5,052 nt of DNA from Syntrophomonadaceae bacterium (GTDB taxonomy: Bacteria > Bacillota > Syntrophomonadia > Syntrophomonadales > Syntrophomonadaceae): the NCBI GenBank assembly GCA_012522705.1, contig JAAYJY010000178.1, forward strand, positions 1 through 5,052. The letters run 5' to 3'. Under the pieces are notes generated by a model. That model ran no database searches. It had not been told where the DNA came from and saw only the letters and a list, made by a program, of their open reading frames with translations. Below, piece after piece: positions 1-5,052 of this stretch (positions are counted from its first letter, which is position 1; every line of letters starts with the position of its first letter). The translations under genes were made by a program, and so were the position numbers.

Positions 1-126
1 GGCAACTGCATCGCTGCCCCGACCGCCAACGCCTACTGGGGCGGGGGCAGCACACTGGGACCAGCCATGACCTACGGATATATCGCCGGGTTGAATGGGG
101 CTGCGGAGCCAGCCAAGGAAGTGTAG
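1..126 (+). CDS. FAD-dependent oxidoreductase (fumarate reductase/KstD-like flavoprotein), C-terminal end only
   Basis: Only the last 41 residues are present; the gene starts outside the window. They include a GNCIAAPTANAYWGGG stretch followed by TLGPAMTYGYIAG. This kind of Gly-rich segment plus 'GPAM.(Y/F)G.IAG' closes the FAD-binding fold of the fumarate reductase/succinate dehydrogenase flavoprotein and 3-ketosteroid dehydrogenase superfamily, where it packs against the FAD isoalloxazine ring. The end of the protein is short and polar (AAEPAKEV, then TAG). The substrate cannot be judged because the catalytic domain is missing. The rubredoxin-like gene begins 33 bp downstream on the same strand, so co-transcription is likely. 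The superfamily call is fairly safe; the subfamily is not. Confidence 0.8.
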   Translation, partial: GNCIAAPTANAYWGGGSTLGPAMTYGYIAGLNGAAEPAKEV

Positions 127-159
127 AGAAGCCAGACCGATAGGAAAGGGGATAGGATC

Positions 160-489
160 ATGTTGTGGAAATGTGGAATATGCGGATTTGTCCATGAGGG
201 CGCCGAAGCGCCGGAGAAATGCCCTAAATGCGGCTTTCCCAAAGAGAACTACGCCCAGCTGGCGGAAGAAGATGCCAAGAAGATTTATGATTCGGACCGT
301 ACCAATGACATCCATATGAAGATCGTGAATTTGTCCATGCAGATCGCCACCCTGGCCCGGCAGGGCATCGCGCTCAGCCTCGATCCCACTTGCGTGGGGG
401 TATTCGAGAAAGCCAAAGACGAGGCCTGGACTATAAACCAGCGCAGCAAAGCTGAAATCGCCACTCATTTAGCCAACGGCAAATGGTAG
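160..489 (+). CDS. Small rubredoxin-like zinc-ribbon/iron protein with a helical C-terminal half
   Basis: This is a 109-residue cytoplasmic protein. The N-terminus carries two knuckles, CGIC (Cys5, Cys8) and CPKC (Cys21, Cys24), in a 'W.C..CGF.HEG..APEKCP.CG.PK' context. That is the rubredoxin-like domain found as the tail of rubrerythrins, and it binds a single Fe (or Zn) through four cysteines. Residues about 35-109 are predicted helical, with no second metal-binding ExxH signature visible, so this is not a complete rubrerythrin. Cys78 is an extra cysteine outside the knuckles. The start is supported by a purine-rich AAAGGGG at 145-151, eight bases before the ATG. It follows the flavoprotein gene closely, which suggests an electron carrier or redox-sensing partner; this is inference. 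The fold of the N-terminal part is confident, the role is not. Confidence 0.85.
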   Translation: MLWKCGICGFVHEGAEAPEKCPKCGFPKENYAQLAEEDAKKIYDSDRTNDIHMKIVNLSMQIATLARQGIALSLDPTCVGVFEKAKDEAWTINQRSKAEIATHLANGKW

Positions 490-506
490 AGCCAATAAAT
501 TAAAAT

Positions 507-539
507 CCAAGCCCAGCGGCGGCTTCCCCGGCGGGTTGG
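507..539 (-). terminator. Candidate terminator hairpin between convergent genes
   Basis: CCAA (507-510) pairs with TTGG (536-539) and CCC (512-514) with GGG (533-535), with one bulged base and further imperfect GC pairing inside. Read on the minus strand, the hairpin is followed by ATTTTAATTT, a plausible U-rich tail, and it sits immediately after the stop codon of the minus-strand membrane-protein gene. On the plus strand no U-tract follows directly, so it mainly fits the minus-strand gene. The bulges lower the confidence. Confidence 0.45.
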
Positions 540-543
540 GGTA

Positions 544-1008
544 TTACTGTTTTTCCGCCGCGGCCAGGGCTCCCCGCACCGAATAATTGTTCAAGGCGAA
601 GTCGCCCCGCATCAGCTTGAGGGCGTTCTTCTCGCGGTTGATCTCTTCCGCGGTACGGACGCCCATTTTTCTTATGAAAGGCATGGGAGGGCACCATCCC
701 AGCAAAGCTTGCAGGAGTAGGAAGGCTCCTACCGTACCGGTCAGCAGCAACCAACTGCGGCTATGTTTCCAACCCAGTAAGGAACCAAGCAGCATCAGGG
801 CTGCCGCATTGGTTTCCAGAACCCTATCTATATCCCATTCTGAATTGAGGTGTTTGATCCGGGCCGATATATTGCCGCCCGAGCTGTACTGGTAATTATT
901 CAGGTTGCGGATAGTTCCGTTGCGCAATTCAGCCGTGACTGCCGGACGAGTGCTGCGTTCCACCCGCGAAGTGGTGGGCGGCAGTTTGTAGCGTATCTTG
1001 ATCTGCAT
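544..1008 (-). CDS. DUF2892 (YgaP-type transmembrane) family inner-membrane protein
   Basis: This is a 154-residue membrane protein. Residues 57-117 (WDIDRVLETNAAALMLLGSLLG, then a second hydrophobic segment, then GWCPPMPFIRKMG) fit the DUF2892/YgaP transmembrane module: an 'IDR' lead-in, two closely spaced helices at about 66-80 and 85-105, and a G.CP..P..RK.G motif with Cys106. The tail 'RTAEEINREKNALKLMRGDF' is an extension I recall in clostridial members. The N-terminal 56 residues are basic and polar and match nothing I know. The start is supported by AAGGAG on the minus strand, seven bases before the ATG. The function of the family is unknown; the module is often linked to rhodanese or sulfur proteins, but no rhodanese domain is present here. 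The gene is convergent with the rubredoxin-like gene and divergent from the EthD gene. Confidence 0.85.
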   Translation of the reverse strand: MQIKIRYKLPPTTSRVERSTRPAVTAELRNGTIRNLNNYQYSSGGNISARIKHLNSEWDIDRVLETNAAALMLLGSLLGWKHSRSWLLLTGTVGAFLLLQALLGWCPPMPFIRKMGVRTAEEINREKNALKLMRGDFALNNYSVRGALAAAEKQ

Positions 1009-1067
1009 GCGCAGGCTCCTTTCTCAATTACTATGATTAGTATGCCTGCCGAAATTGCTGCTCATCC

Positions 1068-1096
1068 AATAACTTGGGGCTGGTTCCCAAGTTATT
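1068..1096. repeat. Palindromic repeat copy 1 (REP-like hairpin)
   Basis: AATAACTTGGG (1068-1078) is perfectly complementary to CCCAAGTTATT (1086-1096), giving an 11-bp stem with a 7-base loop. The inner part GGTTCCCAA recurs in copy 3 and the outer arms recur in copies 3 and 4. It lies between two divergent gene starts, so it is badly placed for a terminator of either flanking gene. That placement supports a dispersed repeat, although a role in regulating the flanking promoters is possible. Confidence 0.75.
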
Positions 1097-1143
1097 TTAG
1101 TCCCATTATTTTGCTTTTGGGTATAAACTATTAATAACGGAAG

Positions 1144-1216
1144 CGGCTGCCAAGAGGAGTAATCTGCAGCCGGACGGATCCTTCGCCCGGCGCAAGTAAA
1201 CGGCGGAAGCTGCGCC
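1144..1216 (+). other. Structured 5' leader upstream of the EthD gene (two consecutive hairpins)
   Basis: CGGCTGC (1144-1150) pairs with GCAGCCG (1166-1172) as a perfect 7-bp stem whose loop contains a purine-rich AAGAGGAGT. GGCGCA (1189-1194) pairs with TGCGCC (1211-1216) as a second stem, ten bases before the Shine-Dalgarno sequence of the downstream gene. No known riboswitch or T-box core was recognised. The stretch could be an RNA leader or merely chance GC pairing. Confidence 0.35.
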
Positions 1217-1240
1217 AATGAGAAGAAAGGTGGTTTAACG

Positions 1241-1570
1241 ATGGCCAAGATAATTACCTTTTATCCGCGGAGTGTGGGCACCAAGTTTGACATGGATTAT
1301 TATTGCGACAAGTTCGTCCCCTTCCTGGAGGAATTATTCGGTGAGGCATTAAAGGGGGTGGAGGTCGATCGCGGCGTGTATGGGGGTGAACCGGATGACC
1401 CGCCTGCCTTCATCGCCATTGCCCAGTATATTTTCGACAACCAGGAAGAGGCGGTTCAGAACTGGTTTTCCAACCTGGACAAAATCAATGCGGAAAGAGC
1501 CAAGTTTACTGACATTAGACCGATAGCCCAGATCACGGACCTGAAACTGGACAAGCGGCGGGCAAAATAG
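1241..1570 (+). CDS. EthD family protein
   Basis: This is a 109-residue soluble protein of the EthD family, small dimeric alpha/beta-barrel (ferredoxin-like fold) proteins named after a protein needed for ethyl tert-butyl ether degradation. The family features are visible in order: a KIITFYPRSVGTKFDMDYY first strand and helix, a central LKGVEVDRGVYGG strand, then PPAFIAIAQYIFDN, and a late FTDIRPIAQITDL strand. Length is typical for a one-domain member. The residue where many relatives have 'H.P' before the first long helix reads KFVP here, so the common histidine is absent. The start is set by AAGGTGG at 1227-1233, seven bases before the ATG. The biochemical role of most family members is unknown and no catabolic genes are adjacent, so a housekeeping or stress-related role is equally possible. 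Confidence 0.87.
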   Translation: MAKIITFYPRSVGTKFDMDYYCDKFVPFLEELFGEALKGVEVDRGVYGGEPDDPPAFIAIAQYIFDNQEEAVQNWFSNLDKINAERAKFTDIRPIAQITDLKLDKRRAK

Positions 1571-1575
1571 CCGAA

Positions 1576-1628
1576 GGCCAATAGCTTACGGGCCGGCCAA
1601 TAACTTACAGGGCTTGATCCCGAGTTAC
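1576..1628. repeat. Degenerate repeat cluster (copy 2): tandem half-units plus an imperfect inverted arm
   Basis: GGCCAATAGCTTACGGG (1576-1592) and GGCCAATAACTTACAGGG (1595-1612) are near-identical direct repeats two bases apart. The second is followed by a diverged complementary arm, CCCGAGTTACT, at 1619-1629. The AATAACTT core matches the arms of copies 1, 3 and 4. It begins six bases after the EthD stop codon. It forms only a weak hairpin with no U-tract, so it is better read as a decayed repeat than a terminator. Confidence 0.55.
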
Positions 1629-1686
1629 TGTGGATGATGTGCGCGGAAGGAAACTATCGAGGGGGAGCAAAGCGGGAGGTGTAAAT

Positions 1687-2091
1687 ATGACGGACAAAGA
1701 CCAACAAATTGACCAGCACCAAGAGATACGGAAGCCGGCCAGCTATCAGGAAACGCGGAAAGGCGGAGCCACCGCCGCGGAACAGATTGCCCTGGGTATA
1801 GGCGCAGCCGCCGTCATCGGGGTGGCCGCTGGATTGTTCATTGCCCGCCAGTCGGCCCAGGCCATGCGGAAATACATCATCAAGGATGATGGTGTTCCGA
1901 AGGAATACTGGCAGTTTGACTATGTGCGGGATTCAATCCCCCACACCCGCTATTTTTACGGGACCGAGGCAGCGGTGCAGCGAAGAAGCAAACACATACA
2001 GGGGGAAGAAAAGGCATTAAAACGGGTGGAACAGGCCCAGGCTGAAGAAATGGCTCAAGCCCAAAACACCCATATAATAAAAGCGATCTAA
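1687..2091 (+). CDS. Single-pass membrane protein of unknown function
   Basis: This is a 134-residue protein I do not recognise. It has a charged, Gln-rich N-terminus (1-33), one hydrophobic Gly/Ala-rich segment at about 34-53 (IALGIGAAAVIGVAAGLFIA), a middle part with aromatic residues (EYWQFDYV, HTRYFYG), and a charged, probably helical or coiled-coil C-terminus rich in Glu, Lys, Gln and Ala (about 95-125). The ATG at 1687 is chosen because GGAGGTG (1675-1681) lies five bases upstream; the frame is open to an ATG at 1630, but that one has no ribosome-binding site. No signal-peptidase site is evident, so the segment is probably a membrane anchor. No metal or catalytic motif is visible. The gene lies 116 bases after the EthD gene on the same strand. 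Confidence 0.75.
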   Translation: MTDKDQQIDQHQEIRKPASYQETRKGGATAAEQIALGIGAAAVIGVAAGLFIARQSAQAMRKYIIKDDGVPKEYWQFDYVRDSIPHTRYFYGTEAAVQRRSKHIQGEEKALKRVEQAQAEEMAQAQNTHIIKAI

Positions 2092-2217
2092 ACGTGAATG
2101 GGCTGTCACTTTGAATTGTTGACCTTGCACGCCGGAAAGAATAATGCTGCTTTCCGCCGCCGGAGCAGTGACGGCTGCGGCTGGGGCGGGGCGAATGGAG
2201 ACCCCCGCAAGTATAAA

Positions 2218-2249
2218 AACCTCGCTATTTCTTACGATCTAGCGAGGTT
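2218..2249 (-). terminator. Rho-independent terminator of the NlpC/P60 gene
   Basis: AACCTCGCTA (2218-2227) and TAGCGAGGTT (2240-2249) form a perfect 10-bp stem with a 12-base loop. Read on the minus strand, the stem runs straight into a T-run (GGTTTTTATAC), about 70 bases after the hydrolase stop codon. No T-run follows on the plus strand, so it serves the minus-strand gene. Confidence 0.82.
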
Positions 2250-2320
2250 GAAGGTTTAGGAGACGCCTTCATTTGCAGTTATGTTCTTCTGGATTATTCA
2301 ATGGCTCTATGAAATCTCCC

Positions 2321-3343
2321 TTAGAACCCTTTAGGCAGATATTTTGGGAGCACGATTGGTTTGTCCGGTTTGATCTGGTATTTTGCCGGGATGACCGGAC
2401 CATTGTCGGTGATCTTGTTACCGGGTACAAACGCGCTGGCCGGCAAAACCCGGCGCACCTCGATCAGACTTGAGCCATACCAATAATCAAAGCTGTCGAT
2501 TATCCCGATGGCGGTCGGACGGCCTTGGCATGTATTTATGATACAAGGTTTGCCATTGACCATGCCCATATATATGGCCACATGCCCGATATGGGTGCGG
2601 GCTGGCGCGTCCGAGTTCCAGTAAGTAAATATATCTCCGGGCTTCAATTTGTCCGTCCCGACCAGGCGGTACTTGGACGATCCCGGTATTTTCTCGGCGG
2701 AAACCCCCTTGACCTTTACCCCCACGGAACCATAATTTTTGGCGGCCGAAGTGATGGAGTAGCCAAAATCCTTGTAAACCAGGGAAACGAAATTGGAACA
2801 GTCAATATAACCGGTGCTGGCATATTTGCTGTGCCCATACTTCATATAGCCGTTTTCCATGTACCAAATCGCGCGCCCGACCAGGGTCTGTGCTGGACTG
2901 CCGTCAAACTTGGCTCGGAATGCGTCCACAATTGGTTTTTCGTGGTTGTTATAATTGGTGATACTGGCTTTGGTGGGCGCCGTGGCTGAGGATGCCAGTG
3001 ACACCTTGACCGACTCAACCCCGGCCGACCCAACACCGGCCAATGAATTATTCAGGGCCTTCTTGGTTATGGGCCCAACCACACCGTCCATTTTCAATCG
3101 CTGAGATTTTTGAAAACTCAGAACCGCCTCATTAGTCTTGGGGCCAAACCAACCATCGATGCTGCGCGTATAGAAGCCCAGCCCGGCCAGATCTGTCTGC
3201 AGTTGGCTGACGGCCGCACCCCGGCTGCCCAAGGTCAGATCCTTGGAACCATAATCACTGGCTTGCGCTGGCAAAGTTACGGCGAGCATAAGTAATGCTA
3301 ATAAGCCACAATAAAACAACTGTCTGCAACGTAATGTCAGCAT
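2321..3343 (-). CDS. Secreted peptidoglycan hydrolase: PG_binding_1 plus NlpC/P60 domain
   Basis: This is a 340-residue exported cell-wall enzyme. Residues 1-28 form a signal peptide (basic start, LLALLML core, cleavage likely after LPAQA). Residues 35-100 are a PG_binding_1 domain (LGSRGAAVSQLQTDLAGLGFY, then DGWFGPKTNEAVLSFQ, DGVVGPITKKAL). After a Ser/Ala-rich linker, residues about 150-300 are an NlpC/P60 cysteine-peptidase domain with catalytic Cys182 in YIDCSNFV, KPGDIFTYW, and His254 in HIGHVAIYMG; Asn270 in IINTCQG may be the third polar residue. Such enzymes typically cut gamma-D-Glu-diamino-acid bonds in stem peptides. The C-terminal 40 residues are Pro/Lys-rich, possibly a wall-interacting tail. 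The frame stays open upstream to 3586, but the start at 3343 is fixed by AGGAGG (complement of 3349-3354) five bases before the ATG and by the signal peptide. A second AGGAGG-like site (complement of 3380-3385) has no usable start after it. A terminator follows at 2218-2249. Confidence 0.93.
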   Translation of the reverse strand: MLTLRCRQLFYCGLLALLMLAVTLPAQASDYGSKDLTLGSRGAAVSQLQTDLAGLGFYTRSIDGWFGPKTNEAVLSFQKSQRLKMDGVVGPITKKALNNSLAGVGSAGVESVKVSLASSATAPTKASITNYNNHEKPIVDAFRAKFDGSPAQTLVGRAIWYMENGYMKYGHSKYASTGYIDCSNFVSLVYKDFGYSITSAAKNYGSVGVKVKGVSAEKIPGSSKYRLVGTDKLKPGDIFTYWNSDAPARTHIGHVAIYMGMVNGKPCIINTCQGRPTAIGIIDSFDYWYGSSLIEVRRVLPASAFVPGNKITDNGPVIPAKYQIKPDKPIVLPKYLPKGF

Positions 3344-3470
3344 AAATTCCTCCTTGTTTAAAAACTTTTTCCAGTTGCGCCTCCTTATTCTAAAAATTCG
3401 TCTTAAATCCCTTACTACCTTTTGGTAAATATGGACAATTAAATGCAAGTTGCCACTAAGAGGAGTCAAT

Positions 3471-3487
3471 GCCCGGATTATCCGGGC
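3471..3487. repeat. Perfect 17-nt palindrome in the hydrolase upstream region
   Basis: GCCCGGATTATCCGGGC has 7-bp arms around a TTA centre and is followed closely by another GC-palindromic string, TCCCGGGGA (3491-3499). It lies about 130 bases upstream of the hydrolase start codon and about 60 bases before the ATPase relic. It could be an operator for a dimeric regulator or a small hairpin. I cannot assign a binding protein. Confidence 0.4.
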
Positions 3488-3546
3488 GTATCCCGGGGAC
3501 TTGGCAAAAATCATCAAATTTTGCTCTATAATTGTTGGCAAGCTGA

Positions 3547-3846
3547 CTCGCTGTCTATCGGGGCGCAAGGGTCTTGCGGAAAGCATCGGGATGGTTTTTT
3601 CTGCGGGCCGAAAGTTTCTATAATCTGGCTACCAATCTTGAGCAACTGGGGGGCACGTTGCTCAACTCCTATGGGGGACAGTCGCTGCATGATCAATCGC
3701 ATGGGGAGGCCTTTCTGGCCACCTTCCTGAACCGTTTTACAGGTGCGGGGCTGTACATCTTGGATGAACCGGAATCGGCTTTGTCACCGCTGCGGCAGAT
3801 GACTTTGCTGGCCAGGATGCTGGATATCCTTCTGCAGCCTGAATAA
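3547..3846 (+). pseudogene. Relic of an AAA/ABC-type ATPase gene (predicted ATPase, COG3910-like), both ends missing
   Basis: About 100 codons remain of what is normally a protein of more than 200 residues. Recognisable parts are GWFFLRAESFYNLA (3589-3630), YGGQSLHDQSHGEAFLATFLNRF, which holds the signature-like SHGE, and the Walker B strand LYILDEPESALSPLRQ with its catalytic DE pair. The Walker A P-loop and preceding strands are absent: the frame meets a stop at 3544-3546, and the DNA before it is the intergenic region of the hydrolase. At the 3' end the frame stops at TAA 3844-3846, which is part of repeat copy 3, before the usual 'GSQFIIATHSP' segment. No ATG with a ribosome-binding site begins the frame. 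The remaining sequence has no frameshift and conserved motifs, so the loss may be fairly recent. The product could not hydrolyse ATP. Confidence 0.72.
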
Positions 3847-3887
3847 CTTGGGGCACAGAAGCGGGGGGACGGTTCCCAAATCATTAT
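3842..3887. repeat. Palindromic repeat copy 3 with expanded centre
   Basis: The left arm AATAACTTGGGG (3842-3853) is identical to that of copies 1 and 4. The right side GGGGACGGTTCCCAA (3865-3879) resembles the centre and right arm of copy 1, but the outer right arm has diverged to ATCATTAT. The centre is longer than in the other copies by an inserted CACAGAAGCGG-like stretch. The left arm overlaps the last codons and the stop of the ATPase relic. Confidence 0.6.
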
Positions 3888-3940
3888 CACGAAACATACC
3901 TCCAAACGCCGGCACGATGGGCCATTGGGCCATGCCGGGA

Positions 3941-3977
3941 CCTCAATAACTTGGGGACTGTCCCCAAGTTATTGAGG
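3941..3977. repeat. Palindromic repeat copy 4: perfect 17-bp hairpin
   Basis: CCTCAATAACTTGGGGA (3941-3957) is the exact reverse complement of 3961-3977, separated by the three bases CTG. This is the longest and cleanest hairpin in the window and shares its arms with copies 1 and 3. No T-run follows on either strand. It lies 118 bases past the stop of the minus-strand PH-domain gene and could still slow polymerase or protect mRNA 3' ends, as REP elements do. Confidence 0.85.
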
Positions 3978-4095
3978 GTGAAGTAGCAGGCAGGGGAGAG
4001 GATAGTATGCACGGCCACCGCGTTGCTGGTTCTATGGTTTCGTGATTAGCGCAATGAGATGCCGGTCTCGATCGATACTGAGGATGGTGACTGGA

Positions 4096-5052
4096 CTACA
4101 TCCCCGATGGACATGATTTCGAGGGAGTGCTTGACGCGATGGGCTGTTGTTGCCGAGATATGAACCAGTTGGTTAGGGTTTCGGCATCTTCGTTATAAAT
4201 GCCGGCCAGGCCAAAACTGGCCTGGGAGGCCAGATCAAGATTGAAGCTCAGCAGGCCGGCGCGGCGCTGCCAGGGGGACGAACGAACCGAAAAAGACTGC
4301 ACCTTGCGGTTGGAAACAATGAAGGTAGTGCGGGCCAGACTGCGGGACCTCACCGCGAGCAAATTGTCCTGCAATCCCCAGCCAGCGCTGCGATAGACCC
4401 ATAACCCCCATAGCCCGCCCAACAGCGGCAAGATCAGAGCCGGCTCCCACCGGGGCAGCCAGACCAGGGCCGGTAGAGTCAGTACCAGAGCGGGGATGAA
4501 GCCCCGCAGTATATAGCGTCGCCTGGCTTTGGCCGGCAAGGGCTGCAAGGCTATCTCCTTCTCCCCGGCAAATTCGGGCAGGAATTCCTCCAGCAGGGAC
4601 GCCAGCTCCCCTTGTCGGGCCATGGGCCACAGCAGTGTCTTTTCCCGGTCTTTTTGCCTGTATCCGGCGCTTTCCACATATATGCTCGCGTAACCCAGCG
4701 GTTGCCGCAGCACCCCCTCCACCAGGCGGACCGCCTGAATGCGTTTGACTGGTATGGATATCTGGCGCCGCTGCAAGAGCCCGTAAACCATTTGCAGCCG
4801 ATCACCGCTGCGGGTCAGGGTAAACCCGCCATATTTCACGACCATTCCCAGCGCCGTGAGCAGCCACAAGGCCAAAAGGGCGGGTACCACCAGGTAAACC
4901 AGGTTGGCCTGGCTCCAAATCCAGGTAAAATACTGCTCCCAATCCAACTGCAGCCCGATGTCGTCCAGCACCGGAATAGCAGCGGACAATACAGACAACA
5001 CCAGCCCCAGGGCACCCCCCGAAGTGGCGCCAAACAGAAATAACCGGCCATA
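4096..5052 (-). CDS. YdbT-like membrane protein with bacterial PH (bPH_2/DUF304) domains, N-terminus off the window
   Basis: There are 318 residues up to the window edge. The frame is open through 5052, so the gene starts outside, and the GTG at 5001 is only an internal codon. In order (numbered from the edge): a hydrophobic stretch at about 4-30; a membrane helix at about 49-71; a bPH_2 domain at about 74-130 with KYGGFTLTRSGDRLQMVYGLLQRRQISIPVKRIQAV and PLGYASIYVESAG; two membrane helices at about 181-199 and 205-219; and a last bPH_2 domain at about 226-297 (TTFIVSNRKVQSFSVRSSPWQRRAGL). This alternation of helix pairs and PH-like domains is typical of YdbT, which in Bacillus is encoded beside ydbS. 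The partner would be expected just outside the right edge. The role of the family is poorly known; bPH proteins have been linked to envelope stress and antimicrobial resistance. The polar tail (RQQQPIASSTPSK) is probably disordered. Confidence 0.9.
   Translation of the reverse strand, partial: YGRLFLFGATSGGALGLVLSVLSAAIPVLDDIGLQLDWEQYFTWIWSQANLVYLVVPALLALWLLTALGMVVKYGGFTLTRSGDRLQMVYGLLQRRQISIPVKRIQAVRLVEGVLRQPLGYASIYVESAGYRQKDREKTLLWPMARQGELASLLEEFLPEFAGEKEIALQPLPAKARRRYILRGFIPALVLTLPALVWLPRWEPALILPLLGGLWGLWVYRSAGWGLQDNLLAVRSRSLARTTFIVSNRKVQSFSVRSSPWQRRAGLLSFNLDLASQASFGLAGIYNEDAETLTNWFISRQQQPIASSTPSKSCPSGM

Noticed and set aside
2133..2156. CGGAAAG / CTTTCCG hairpin after the unknown membrane-protein gene
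   Set aside because: It has a 7-bp stem with no T-run after it; too weak to call a terminator.
2525..2989. Long open frame on the plus strand opposite the hydrolase
   Set aside because: It lies wholly antisense to a well-supported NlpC/P60 gene, has no ribosome-binding site and shows no recognisable domain.
3440..3469. TTGACT on the minus strand as a possible -35 box for the hydrolase
   Set aside because: The position 17-18 bases downstream reads GCATTT or CATTTA, a poor -10 box, so I did not annotate it.
3501..3532. TTGGCA and TATAAT as a possible plus-strand promoter
   Set aside because: The spacer is 20 bases, too long for a good sigma-A promoter, and only a gene relic lies downstream.
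3344..3586. 81-residue upstream extension of the hydrolase reading frame
   Set aside because: The strong AGGAGG and signal peptide place the start at 3343; the extension is basic, has no ribosome-binding site and would bury the signal peptide.
3638..3665. Inverted repeat TTGAGCAAC / GTTGCTCAA
   Set aside because: It lies inside the ATPase relic and is explained by the codons for the LEQLGGTLLN stretch; it has no link to the repeat family.
4007..4045. Short frame of 12 codons after a GGGGAGAGG ribosome-binding-like site
   Set aside because: It is too short to support, with no recognisable peptide feature.
4612..5043. 143-codon open frame on the plus strand
   Set aside because: It is antisense to the PH-domain gene, and its composition is that of a shadow frame.

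Overview
This is a bacterial chromosomal window of moderate-to-high GC. Strong purine-rich Shine-Dalgarno sequences, a YdbT-type membrane protein, a secreted NlpC/P60 hydrolase with a peptidoglycan-binding domain, and small redox and EthD-type proteins suggest a Firmicute, probably an anaerobic clostridial lineage of the Peptococcaceae kind. That placement is inferred from gene style and not proven. The layout looks like ordinary accessory or housekeeping-margin DNA: short transcription units that change strand repeatedly, one gene relic, and a small family of dispersed hairpin repeats in the gaps.

Left part (1-1008). The 3' end of an FAD-dependent oxidoreductase gene is followed after 33 bp, on the same strand, by a small rubredoxin-like zinc-ribbon or iron protein. 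The pair probably forms an operon in which the small protein could serve redox or electron-transfer chemistry. Convergent to it lies a DUF2892-type two-helix membrane protein on the minus strand, with a terminator-like hairpin between the two stop codons.

Middle (1009-2091). The divergent gap holds a palindromic repeat and a structured leader. Then come an EthD-family small protein, a degenerate repeat cluster, and a single-pass membrane protein of unknown function.

Right-middle (2092-3343). A clear minus-strand rho-independent terminator ends a 340-residue secreted cell-wall hydrolase (signal peptide, PG_binding_1, NlpC/P60).

Right (3344-5052). Beyond an AT-rich 5' region and a 17-nt palindrome is a plus-strand relic of an AAA/ABC-type ATPase. 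It has Walker B but no Walker A, and its reading frame ends inside a repeat copy. A perfect 17-bp-stem hairpin of the same repeat family follows. The window closes with the 3' portion of a minus-strand YdbT-like bacterial-PH-domain membrane protein, which runs off the right edge.

I see no convincing new multi-gene system. The most interesting signals are the repeat family (about four copies at 1068, 1576, 3842 and 3941), which resembles REP-type elements, and its junction with the broken ATPase gene. No rRNA, tRNA, CRISPR array or transposase gene was seen. No gene-free stretch exceeds about 250 bases.
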